A DNA stretch of 6,390 nucleotides from Paludibacteraceae bacterium (lineage in GTDB: Bacteria > Bacteroidota > Bacteroidia > Bacteroidales > Paludibacteraceae): positions 1 to 6,390 of the forward strand of contig JAFPLG010000133.1 in NCBI GenBank assembly GCA_017402895.1. Reading direction: 5' to 3'. The position numbers and the translations under genes are program-made. The notes beneath the pieces were generated by a model. It did no database searches, was not told where the DNA came from, and saw only the letters and a list, made by a program, of their open reading frames with translations. Within the stretch, counting starts at the first letter, position 1. Each line of letters opens with the position of its first letter. Below are positions 1 through 5,526 of the stretch, in pieces.

Positions 1-49
1 CATTGCCAATCCGTTCGGCCCACTCGGCATATCGTTCCTTGTTGGTCAT
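1..49 (-). CDS. N-terminal fragment of an unidentified protein, possibly FemAB/GNAT-like
   Basis: Only the first 16 codons are present (MTNKERYAEWAERIGN), and the gene runs off the left edge. It starts 10 nt after the ssb stop codon on the same strand, so it is probably co-transcribed with ssb. No Shine-Dalgarno sequence is visible in the T-rich gap. The opening resembles, from memory, the start of Bacteroidetes FemAB/GNAT-type acyltransferases, which begin with a short charged helix before an aromatic 'QPWWMDAV'-like motif. That motif would lie outside the window, so the identity is a guess. No function can be assigned from 16 residues. Confidence 0.45.
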   Translation of the reverse strand, partial: MTNKERYAEWAERIGN

Positions 50-59
50 AAGAAAAAAC

Positions 60-497
60 TTAGAAAATATCGTTAAAATTCTCGTCTTCGATGATAGGCG
101 TCTCGGGCTGTGCTTCGGGCTCGGTCTTCGGTTCGAGTCGGTCTACGCCGTTACGATATTGCTCAGGGCGATAGAGAATCTGCACGTTCTCGGCAATAAC
201 TTCGGTTTTGCGACGAATCTGTCCGTCCTTCTCCCAAGTGCGGGTTTGGAGTTTGCCCTCGACATATAGTTTCATGCTCTTGCGTACATAACGTTCGGCC
301 CATTCGGCCAGGTTGCGCCAGAGGACAATGGCGTGCCAGTCGGTATGGTCGGGCACTTGGGTGCCGTTTTGCATAGTGTAGCCTCGTTCGGTGGTTGCCA
401 GGTTGAAATTAGCGATACAAACGCCTCGGTCCAGATAACGTACTTCGGGGTCGGAGCCCACATTTCCAATCAAAATAACTTTGTTAACGCTTGACAT
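60..497 (-). CDS. ssb: Single-stranded DNA-binding protein
   Basis: This 145-residue SSB binds and protects single-stranded DNA in replication, recombination and repair, and recruits partner enzymes through its C-terminal tip. The OB fold covers about residues 4-108. It opens with NKVILIGNVGSDPEVRY and contains the family patterns FNLATTE, DWHAIVLW and LYVEGKLQTRTWEKDG. A low-complexity Glu/Pro/Thr-rich linker (about 120-137) follows, and then an acidic tip ending DENFNDIF. The tip keeps the acidic character and terminal Phe but lacks the Pro of the E. coli DDDIPF ending. The length is normal for a compact bacterial SSB. It is transcribed leftward from a well-matched Bacteroidetes promoter (563-593), through a leader containing a heptanucleotide repeat. 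A short downstream gene follows after 10 nt. Whether this is the only SSB in the genome cannot be seen. Confidence 0.96.
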   Translation of the reverse strand: MSSVNKVILIGNVGSDPEVRYLDRGVCIANFNLATTERGYTMQNGTQVPDHTDWHAIVLWRNLAEWAERYVRKSMKLYVEGKLQTRTWEKDGQIRRKTEVIAENVQILYRPEQYRNGVDRLEPKTEPEAQPETPIIEDENFNDIF

Positions 498-507
498 AAT
501 TGTATAA

Positions 508-543
508 TTTACGATTTGACGATTTACGATGTACGATTTGTGT
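508..543 (-). repeat. Heptanucleotide repeat in the ssb leader
   Basis: On the plus strand the units are TTTACGA (508-514), TTTGACGA (515-522, one base longer), TTTACGA (523-529), TGTACGA (530-536) and a degenerate TTTGTGT (537-543). On the ssb mRNA strand the unit reads TCGTAAA. The repeat sits between the predicted transcription start and the ssb ATG, ending about 10 nt before the start codon. Its role is unknown. It could be neutral slippage-derived sequence or part of the leader's control function. Confidence 0.75.
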
Positions 544-562
544 GTTTTTTTGTTTTGCGGTG

Positions 563-593
563 CAAAGATAGTAAAAAAAAATCATATGTGCAA
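563..593 (-). promoter_or_regulatory. Bacteroidetes-type promoter of ssb
   Basis: Read on the minus strand, TTG (593-591) is followed by exactly 20 nt and then TATCTTTG (570-563). This matches the Bacteroidetes primary sigma factor consensus of a -33 TTG and a -7 TAnnTTTG. The spacer contains a nine-base T run. Transcription would start a few bases after 563, giving a leader of roughly 55-60 nt before the ssb ATG at 497. The start site is inferred. Confidence 0.8.
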
Positions 594-626
594 GCGCTGA
601 TGACTTTTTTGTGAAAATCTCTGGTT

Positions 627-720
627 TTTGACGAGGACCTGAGTCCGTTAGTTCTACATACGTACCCTATCAAGGGGTAGTATGTGTACGTACTAAGGAC
701 GTTGTTCAGGTCCTGTCAAA
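627..720. repeat. Long imperfect inverted repeat, possible structured RNA or palindromic element
   Basis: The two halves pair over about 94 nt. TTTGAC (627-632) pairs with GTCAAA (715-720). AGGACCTGA (634-642) pairs with TCAGGTCCT (706-714). GTCC (643-646) pairs with GGAC (697-700), TTAGT (648-652) with ACTAA (692-696), ACATAC (656-661) with GTATGT (680-685), and TACCC (663-667) with GGGTA (675-679). A loop of about 7 nt closes it. The bulges are small: single G bases at 633, 647 and 662, a 5-nt bulge at 701-705, and a small internal loop of 3 and 6 nt (653-655 with 686-691). No T tract follows either arm, so an ordinary intrinsic terminator is unlikely. Its position between two divergent promoters also argues against a terminator. 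It may be a MITE/REP-like palindrome or a structured RNA. No target-site duplication is evident. Confidence 0.8.
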
Positions 721-757
721 CCCCGAACCGGGAAAAGACCCACCAGAGACGTCCGTA

Positions 758-779
758 ATGCGAACGAGATGCGAACGAG
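758..779. repeat. Exact 11-bp tandem duplication
   Basis: ATGCGAACGAG occurs twice back to back (758-768 and 769-779) in the non-coding divergent region. Either copy contains ACGAG, which can pair with CTCGT at 796-800. This could be a duplicated binding site or a recent slippage event. Nothing else in 721-840 is recognisable, apart from scattered short complementarities such as AGACG (747-751) with CGTCT (820-824). Confidence 0.75.
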
Positions 780-863
780 AGGAAGCTTTATGGAACTCGT
801 CCCGAAGTGTTAGGGAGTGCGTCTTGGGGGAATGAAAAAAATCACAAAAAAACTCGCGCATGC

Positions 864-894
864 TTGCGTATGTGAGATTTTTTTTGTAATTTTG
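864..894 (+). promoter_or_regulatory. Bacteroidetes-type promoter of the rightward gene cluster
   Basis: TTG (864-866) is separated by exactly 20 nt from TAATTTTG (887-894), which fits the -33/-7 consensus of the Bacteroidetes primary sigma factor. Transcription probably starts near 900, leaving a leader of about 70 nt before the ATG at 974. The -33 element lies inside a short palindromic segment (GCGCA 856-860 with TGCGT 865-869, and GCATGC at 858-863), which could be an operator or a coincidence. No equally good promoter match is seen in the later intergenic gaps. Confidence 0.78.
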
Positions 895-973
895 TCGGCG
901 AATTAGTGTGGCACGGTATTTGTGCGGCATAAAATGAACGAAAAACCGTAACTTGAACAAAAAACTACATATT

Positions 974-2053
974 ATGAAACGCACCATGATTTGGGTGGCA
1001 GCGGCGCTGCTGACCCTGACAAGCGCGCTGAATGCGCAAGAACAAACGCAGCAACGAATTCGTTGCATCGCTTTCTACAACCTGGAGAACCTATTTGACA
1101 CCATTCATGACGAGGGCAAGAACGACTACGAGTACTTGCCGGACGGCGGCATGCACTGGACGAGCCTGAAATATGAGCATAAGATCCAGCGTATGGGTTA
1201 TGCTGTGGCGCAGTTGGGTACGGATGAGGATCCGCGTGGCGCAGCCTGTGTGGGCGTTGCCGAGGTGGAGAATATAGGTTGTCTGTACGACCTGTGTGCC
1301 GAGACGAACAGTAAGTACGGTCGTGCGTACAAGCCCATCTTGCTGGAAGGTCCGGACCGCCGTGGTGTGGACGTAGGATTCCTATATGATACGACGGCTT
1401 TCCGTCCGACCAAGGTGTCGGGTTATGAGCTAAAAGCTCACTATGCTGACGGCGGCGTGATCAAGACCCGTCTGCAATTGCTCGTATCGGGCTATATGTA
1501 TGATGACGACCACAAGACGATCGTCAAGGACAAACTGCACATGATTGTCAACCACTGGCCCAGCCGTTACGGTGGCGAGCTCTCCAGTCGTCCGGGACGT
1601 GATACGGCTGCGATGCTATGTCTGCATATCTGCGACTCGATCTATCAGCGCGAACCGAATGCGAAGATTATCATTATGGGTGACCTGAATGACGATCCGT
1701 ATAACCACAGTTGTGCCGAGGTGCTGAACGCCAAGAAGAACCGCGAGGACGTGCAGAAGCAGGGGTTGTTTAACACCATGTGGCAGCGTCTGGAGAACGG
1801 AACGGGTTCGCTGGCATACAACGGCAGTTGGAACCTGTTTGACCAGATTATCATCTCGGAGCCGCTGCTGAGCGAGAACATCAACTCGGGCAAGTGGTAC
1901 TACTGGAAGCCGCAGATATTCAACAAGCCGTTCCTGACTGTACAGGAGGGTAAGGACAAGGGTACGCCGCTGCGTACACACAAGGGTGGCGTATGGCAGG
2001 ACGGATACGGCGACCACTATCCGACGATGATCTATCTGCTGAGAAGGAAATAA
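974..2053 (+). CDS. Secreted endonuclease/exonuclease/phosphatase-family protein
   Basis: The ATG at 974 gives 359 residues and an ideal signal peptide: MKR, a hydrophobic stretch to about residue 18, and a cut after Ala21 (ALNA|QEQ). A TTG at 953 would only add seven residues upstream of that peptide and is less likely. The mature part has the hallmarks of the metal-dependent EEP fold: Asn36 in FYNLEN, Glu97 in VAEVEN, the GVDVGFLY strand (131-138), NHWPSR (193-198), GDLNDDP (236-242), DQIII (290-294) and the C-terminal GDHYP (346-350) holding the catalytic Asp-His pair. Such enzymes hydrolyse phosphodiester or phosphomonoester bonds. The substrate here (nucleic acid, sugar phosphate or lipid) is not evident. 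The predicted location is the periplasm or outside the cell. The mature N-terminus would be Gln, as in many Bacteroidetes exported proteins. It is the first gene after the rightward promoter. Confidence 0.88.
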   Translation: MKRTMIWVAAALLTLTSALNAQEQTQQRIRCIAFYNLENLFDTIHDEGKNDYEYLPDGGMHWTSLKYEHKIQRMGYAVAQLGTDEDPRGAACVGVAEVENIGCLYDLCAETNSKYGRAYKPILLEGPDRRGVDVGFLYDTTAFRPTKVSGYELKAHYADGGVIKTRLQLLVSGYMYDDDHKTIVKDKLHMIVNHWPSRYGGELSSRPGRDTAAMLCLHICDSIYQREPNAKIIIMGDLNDDPYNHSCAEVLNAKKNREDVQKQGLFNTMWQRLENGTGSLAYNGSWNLFDQIIISEPLLSENINSGKWYYWKPQIFNKPFLTVQEGKDKGTPLRTHKGGVWQDGYGDHYPTMIYLLRRK

Positions 2054-2057
2054 TAAT

Positions 2058-2133
2058 GGCGAAAGGCTAATGGCTAAAGGCTAGTGGCTAAAGGTTATTG
2101 GTATAGGCTAAAGGTTATAGGCTAAAGGTTATA
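2058..2133 (+). repeat. Heptanucleotide repeat array filling the leader of the DUF4290-like gene
   Basis: Eleven consecutive units occupy the gap between two genes. They are GGCGAAA, GGCTAAT, GGCTAAA, GGCTAGT, GGCTAAA, GGTTATT, GGTATA (6 nt), GGCTAAA, GGTTATA, GGCTAAA and GGTTATA. The array begins 4 nt after the TAA of the preceding gene and ends 2 nt before the next ATG. Most units carry TAA or TAG, so all three frames are closed. No other leader signal fits in the 82-nt gap, and AGG within the units is the only Shine-Dalgarno-like sequence. Confidence 0.9.
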
Positions 2134-2135
2134 GT

Positions 2136-2462
2136 ATGGAATTGCAATTACAACGAAAGACCACACCGGTGAAGATGCGCAACTACGGACGCATTATTCA
2201 GGATATGATCGAGTATGCGTGCGTGCTGGAAGACCCAGAGCAACGCGAGGCACTGGTTAACTATGTGGCTCAATGTATGCGCCAGAAGAATACGGTCTGG
2301 AACAAGGACCAGGAGTCGGGTGTTGCCCGTATAGCCGAGGATATAGAGCGGCTGTCAAACGGACGGCTTCATTATGAAGTTCCCGTACAGCAAGACGTGC
2401 GTCCGGCAGACCAGCCGGTTTCGCCGGTTCAGCAGGGAAAACCGAAGAGAAAGAAAAAATAA
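2136..2462 (+). CDS. DUF4290-like protein, short form
   Basis: This 108-residue protein has no signal peptide or membrane segment. The core MRNYGRIIQDMIEYACVLED (14-33), with the later NKDQESGVARIAEDIERLSNG, looks like the Bacteroidetes family DUF4290, whose function is unknown. From memory, family members are around 180-230 residues and contain two related 'YGR/YGK-x-x-x-x-MI' helical halves. This protein has only one, and the NKD and LSNG features match the second half best. It ends in a Pro/Gln-rich stretch and a basic tail (KPKRKKK). An in-frame TAG at 2118-2120 with no start codon before 2136 fixes the start. ATG 2175 is possible but would remove the residues before YGR. It lies 20 nt before prs. 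Confidence 0.62.
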   Translation: MELQLQRKTTPVKMRNYGRIIQDMIEYACVLEDPEQREALVNYVAQCMRQKNTVWNKDQESGVARIAEDIERLSNGRLHYEVPVQQDVRPADQPVSPVQQGKPKRKKK

Positions 2463-2482
2463 CGCGATAAGCTTTTCGAGCA

Positions 2483-3439
2483 ATGGAAACAAATCCGTTT
2501 AAAGTGTTTGCCGGCAGCCAGGGTGAGGAATTAGCCCAAGGTATATGCCGGTATCTGGACTGCCCGATGGGCAAAGTCAAGATCGACCATTTCTCTGATG
2601 GTGAGTTTGCTGCCTCGTTTGATGAATCGGTGCGTGGTATGTCGGTTTATCTGGTGCAATCGACTCGCCCCAGTAGTGACAACCTGATGGAACTGCTGCT
2701 CATGATCGATGCGGCGAAGCGTGCGAGCGCATATAAAGTGATCGCTGTGATTCCGTATTTTGGTTGGGCTCGTCAGGATCGGAAGGACAAACCGCGTGTG
2801 TCGATCGGTGCGAAACTGGTGGCTAATATGCTCCAGGTTGCCGGAGCGGATCGCGTGATAACGGTGGATCTGCATGCCGACCAGATACAGGGATTCTTTG
2901 ATATCCCGGTGGATCATATCTACGGTTCAAATGTGCTGGCTCCCTACGTAGCCGGGCTGAACTTGAAGAAGATGATCGTGGCTTCGCCGGACGTGGGCGG
3001 TTCGAAACGCGCTGCCGCGTTTGCCAAGAAACTGCATACGATGATTGATCGCGAGGTGCCGATGGTGATCTGCTATAAGAATCGTCCCGACTTCAACAAG
3101 GTGTCGGAGATTCGTGTGCTGGGTGACGTATACGGCAAGAACGTAGTCATCGTAGATGACATAGCCGATACAGCCGGAACGCTATGCAAGGCGGCTGAGG
3201 TGATGAAACGTGCCGGCGCTATTACGGTGCGTGCGGTGGTGACCCACGGCGTGATGTCGGGTCCGGCATGCCAGCGAATAGACGAGAGCGAACTGGACGA
3301 ACTGATTTTCACCGACTCGCTGCCGTTTGATACGGAGCGTTGTGCGAAAGTGCACCGCGTTACGCTGGCCGAGGCGATCGGTGCGGTAATACGTGCAATA
3401 CAGGAACATCAGAGCATCAGCGAAGTGAACGAACGATAA
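2483..3439 (+). CDS. prs: Ribose-phosphate pyrophosphokinase (PRPP synthase)
   Basis: The enzyme transfers pyrophosphate from ATP to ribose 5-phosphate, making PRPP for purine, pyrimidine, histidine, tryptophan and NAD synthesis. At 318 residues it is full length and cytosolic. Visible motifs are FSDGE (37-41), the ATP-site ARQDRKD (96-102), VDLHADQIQGFFD (128-140), SPDVGG (168-173), the flexible catalytic loop with YKNRPDFNKVSE (198-209; Lys199 and Arg201 are the likely catalytic pair), and the PRPP-binding VVIVDDIADTAGT (221-233). These place it with class I, phosphate-activated, ADP-inhibited enzymes. That regulation is family knowledge, not seen here. It lies 20 nt after the DUF4290-like gene and 7 nt before the next gene, which suggests co-transcription. 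No clear Shine-Dalgarno sequence precedes it. Confidence 0.97.
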   Translation: METNPFKVFAGSQGEELAQGICRYLDCPMGKVKIDHFSDGEFAASFDESVRGMSVYLVQSTRPSSDNLMELLLMIDAAKRASAYKVIAVIPYFGWARQDRKDKPRVSIGAKLVANMLQVAGADRVITVDLHADQIQGFFDIPVDHIYGSNVLAPYVAGLNLKKMIVASPDVGGSKRAAAFAKKLHTMIDREVPMVICYKNRPDFNKVSEIRVLGDVYGKNVVIVDDIADTAGTLCKAAEVMKRAGAITVRAVVTHGVMSGPACQRIDESELDELIFTDSLPFDTERCAKVHRVTLAEAIGAVIRAIQEHQSISEVNER

Positions 3440-3446
3440 CGCATAT

Positions 3447-4424
3447 ATGCGCGCGCGATACATTAACATATTGCTTGCGATAATGACCCTGGCTCTGGTG
3501 GCCTGCGGTAGCGGAGCGAAACAGCGGACTCGCCATGCGATAGACCATCCCGCATTCAGCGGCGACTCGGCCTATAGCTACGTGGAGAAACAGTTGGATT
3601 TCGGTCCCCGCGTGCCGGGTACGGAGGAGCATGACTCGTGCGTGATCTGGTTTGTTGACAAACTTCGCAGTTTTGGCGGCGAGGTGGAAGTGCAGGAAGG
3701 CGTGATGGTTGACTATGCAGGTGAGAAGCAGCGCGTGCGGAATATAGTGGCTCGTTTTGATGCGGATAGCGCCAAGTCGCGCATCCTGCTGTGCGCACAC
3801 TACGACTCGCGTCCGTGGTGCGACGAAGACACTGAGGACTCGTGGTATCAGCCCGTACCGGCTGCCAACGACGGCGCAAGCGGTGTGGCTGTGTTGATGG
3901 AAGTGGCGCGTCAGTTGCAGCATAAGAAGGCGAATGGCGAAAGGCTAAGGGCGAATGTGGACATTGTGCTGTTTGACTGCGAGGACATGGGTACGCCCCG
4001 ATTCCTGAAAGATATAGACCGTCAGGATACATGGTGCCTGGGTAGTCAGTTGTGGGCAAAAGACACTTCGCTGAAAGGACGATATAACTGGGGAATACTG
4101 CTGGATATGGTGGGAGCACCGGGGGCTACGTTCTATCGTGAGCAGTACTCGGAGCAGATGGCTTCGGCCTATGTGCAGAAAGTATGGTATGCTGCGGCGG
4201 ACCTGGGATATGATAACTTCTTCCGCGACCAGCAGGCAGGCGCCATTGTGGACGACCACTATTATATAGGCAAGGCTCTCAGTATTCCTATCATTGATAT
4301 CATCCATCTGGACGGTACGACCGGTACGTTCCCCTTCTGGTGGCATACGCAGCAGGACGATATTCAGCAGATAGACCGCGCTACGCTTCAAGCCGTGGGT
4401 GAGGTGGTGATGAGTCAGTTGTAA
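3447..4424 (+). CDS. Lipoprotein glutaminyl-peptide cyclotransferase (M28-fold glutaminyl cyclase)
   Basis: This 325-residue protein has a lipoprotein signal peptide ending in lipobox LVAC (17-20). No acidic surface-export signal follows Cys20, so a periplasm-facing anchor is likely. The M28/glutaminyl cyclase fold shows in LLCAHYDSRPWCD (114-126), AANDGASG (139-146, Asp142), DIVLFDCEDMG (172-182, Glu179), LLDMVGAPGATF (218-229), DDHYYIG (269-275) and FPFWWHTQQDD (295-305, His300). Asp142, Glu179 and His300 are the expected single-zinc ligands. The family turns N-terminal Gln into pyroglutamate. An M28 aminopeptidase is the alternative, but FPFWWHT and DCED favour the cyclase. Residues 161-170 are encoded by a heptanucleotide repeat and lie in a probable surface loop before the strand at 172. 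It starts 7 nt after prs and ends 25 nt before the radical SAM gene. Confidence 0.85.
   Translation: MRARYINILLAIMTLALVACGSGAKQRTRHAIDHPAFSGDSAYSYVEKQLDFGPRVPGTEEHDSCVIWFVDKLRSFGGEVEVQEGVMVDYAGEKQRVRNIVARFDADSAKSRILLCAHYDSRPWCDEDTEDSWYQPVPAANDGASGVAVLMEVARQLQHKKANGERLRANVDIVLFDCEDMGTPRFLKDIDRQDTWCLGSQLWAKDTSLKGRYNWGILLDMVGAPGATFYREQYSEQMASAYVQKVWYAAADLGYDNFFRDQQAGAIVDDHYYIGKALSIPIIDIIHLDGTTGTFPFWWHTQQDDIQQIDRATLQAVGEVVMSQL
3929..3956 (+). repeat. Heptanucleotide repeat inside the glutaminyl cyclase coding sequence
   Basis: Four perfect-length units lie end to end: GGCGAAT (3929-3935), GGCGAAA (3936-3942), GGCTAAG (3943-3949) and GGCGAAT (3950-3956). They encode KANGERLRAN. The 16-mer AATGGCGAAAGGCTAA (3933-3948) is identical to 2055-2070 in the array upstream of the DUF4290-like gene. 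The only TAA here (3946-3948) is out of frame, and the other units have GAA in its place, so the reading frame stays open. Confidence 0.85.
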
Positions 4425-4449
4425 AAACAAAAGCTTGTAGCAACGTAGC

Positions 4450-5520
4450 ATGAATTTCCGATTACGAACAGCTCTCTGGCTGGAGAGCATACGACGCCGA
4501 AACCTGAAGAAACTGCACCCGCTGCAGCAACTCTTCTGGGAGTCGACTTTGCGTTGCAATGTGCATTGTCTGCATTGCGGTAGCGATTGTGTGGCATCGG
4601 TGGAGACCCCCGATATGCCGGCCGAAGATTTTCTACGAGTGATAGACGAAGAGATCACGCCGCACGTAGATCCGCGTACGGTGCTGATTATCATATCCGG
4701 CGGCGAACCGCTGATGCGTAAGGACCTGGCGGAAATAGGTCGTCAGTTGAAGCAGCGTGGTTATCCATGGGGCATGGTGACCAACGGACTGGCACTGACT
4801 GAGAAACGCTATCGCGAACTAAGAGAGGCTGGATTACGATCGATGACTGTCTCGCTAGACGGACTGGAGAAAGACCACGTGTGGCTTCGTCAGCATCCCC
4901 TGGCTTTTGAGGGTGCGTGCCGTGCGATACGACTCTGTGCTGCTGATCCGAAACTGACATGGGATGTGGTGACCTGCGTGAACCAACGTACGATAGGCCA
5001 TCTGGCAGAGATACGGGATCTGTTGTGGAGTCTGGGTGTACGCGACTGGCGTTTGTTTGGAATCGACCCAATGGGACGTGCGGCTGAGAATCCGGAACTG
5101 CTGCTCAGTGACGAGCAGTTCCAGCAATTGATGGACTTCATTGTAGCTGAGCGCGAAGCGGGACGTCATGTGTCGTACTCGTGCGAGGGGTATCTGGGAA
5201 CCTACGAGGGCAAGGTGCGTGACCATCTGTACCAATGTGCTGCGGGTGTGAGCGTAGCTTCGATACTGATTGATGGCAGCATATCGGCCTGCACCAGTAT
5301 TCGCGGCAAGTATTATCAGGGCAATATTTATCGCGACTCGTTCTGGCGCGTATGGGAAGAAGAGTTTAAACCCTATCGTGACCGTGGTTGGATGCGCGAG
5401 ATGGAGCCGTGTAAGGACTGCAAGGCATTCCAGTATTGCGAAGGAAACGGTATGCACCTGAGACGTGAGGACGGAAGTCTGATGCTCTGTCATCTGCATC
5501 GTCTGGGGCAAACAAAATAA
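4450..5520 (+). CDS. Radical SAM/SPASM protein, probably the rSAM/lipoprotein-system family
   Basis: This 356-residue cytosolic enzyme has the radical SAM cluster motif CNVHCLHC (Cys36, Cys40, Cys43, CxxxCxxC), the SAM-binding SGGEP (83-87), TNG (111-113) and a partial TIM-barrel core with SLDG (135-138). The C-terminal third is a SPASM-type region with Cys245, Cys263, Cys281, the CKDCKAFQYC pattern (Cys321, Cys324, Cys330) and Cys347, enough for one or two extra Fe-S clusters. SPASM enzymes mostly modify peptides or proteins. The whole sequence, including LHPLQQLFWESTLRCN and the ending GNGMHLR, resembles from memory the Bacteroidetes family TIGR04133, named for pairing with a small lipoprotein (TIGR04134). 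No such lipoprotein is visible here. The gene lies 25 nt after the glutaminyl cyclase and 6 nt before sufC. The substrate is unknown. Confidence 0.85.
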   Translation: MNFRLRTALWLESIRRRNLKKLHPLQQLFWESTLRCNVHCLHCGSDCVASVETPDMPAEDFLRVIDEEITPHVDPRTVLIIISGGEPLMRKDLAEIGRQLKQRGYPWGMVTNGLALTEKRYRELREAGLRSMTVSLDGLEKDHVWLRQHPLAFEGACRAIRLCAADPKLTWDVVTCVNQRTIGHLAEIRDLLWSLGVRDWRLFGIDPMGRAAENPELLLSDEQFQQLMDFIVAEREAGRHVSYSCEGYLGTYEGKVRDHLYQCAAGVSVASILIDGSISACTSIRGKYYQGNIYRDSFWRVWEEEFKPYRDRGWMREMEPCKDCKAFQYCEGNGMHLRREDGSLMLCHLHRLGQTK

Positions 5521-5526
5521 ACGAAG

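Noticed and set aside
3..269. Open frame of 88 codons on the plus strand opposite ssb
   Set aside because: It is antisense to a confidently identified ssb, has no recognisable motif, and is best explained as a shadow of ssb codon composition.
12..308. Near-identical 17-nt segments at 12-28 and 292-308 (one mismatch), both encoding AEWAER
   Set aside because: Flanking sequence diverges at once and the two lie in different protein contexts (a protein start and the SSB core). It is probably coincidence of amphipathic-helix codons.
627..720. Intrinsic transcription terminator
   Set aside because: Neither arm is followed by a T run, and the flanking genes diverge from this region, so no transcript is expected to end here.
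627..720. Integron attC site
   Set aside because: The size and bulged palindrome are reminiscent of attC, but no GTTRRRY/RYYYAAC core pair is found at the ends, and there is no cassette or integrase gene.
834..885. A-rich and T-rich arms (about 834-852 with 876-885) as a terminator hairpin
   Set aside because: The pairing is interrupted, and the T run is the spacer of a well-matched promoter with no upstream gene on that strand to terminate.
953..973. TTG start for the secreted enzyme, seven codons upstream of the ATG
   Set aside because: The ATG at 974 gives a textbook signal peptide. The extra residues would only lengthen its N-region, and no Shine-Dalgarno sequence favours TTG.
706..1068. 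Open frame of 120 codons on the minus strand over the divergent region and the start of the secreted enzyme gene
   Set aside because: It overlaps the inverted repeat, the rightward promoter and the signal peptide of the real gene. Its product is Cys/Arg/Phe-rich without domain features.
508..2133. CRISPR array
   Set aside because: The repeats are contiguous 7-nt units with no spacers, far shorter than CRISPR repeats, and no cas gene is present.
3945..4694. Long minus-strand open frame of 249 codons across the glutaminyl cyclase and radical SAM genes
   Set aside because: Both plus-strand genes have full sets of family motifs. The antisense product has none and spans their intergenic gap.
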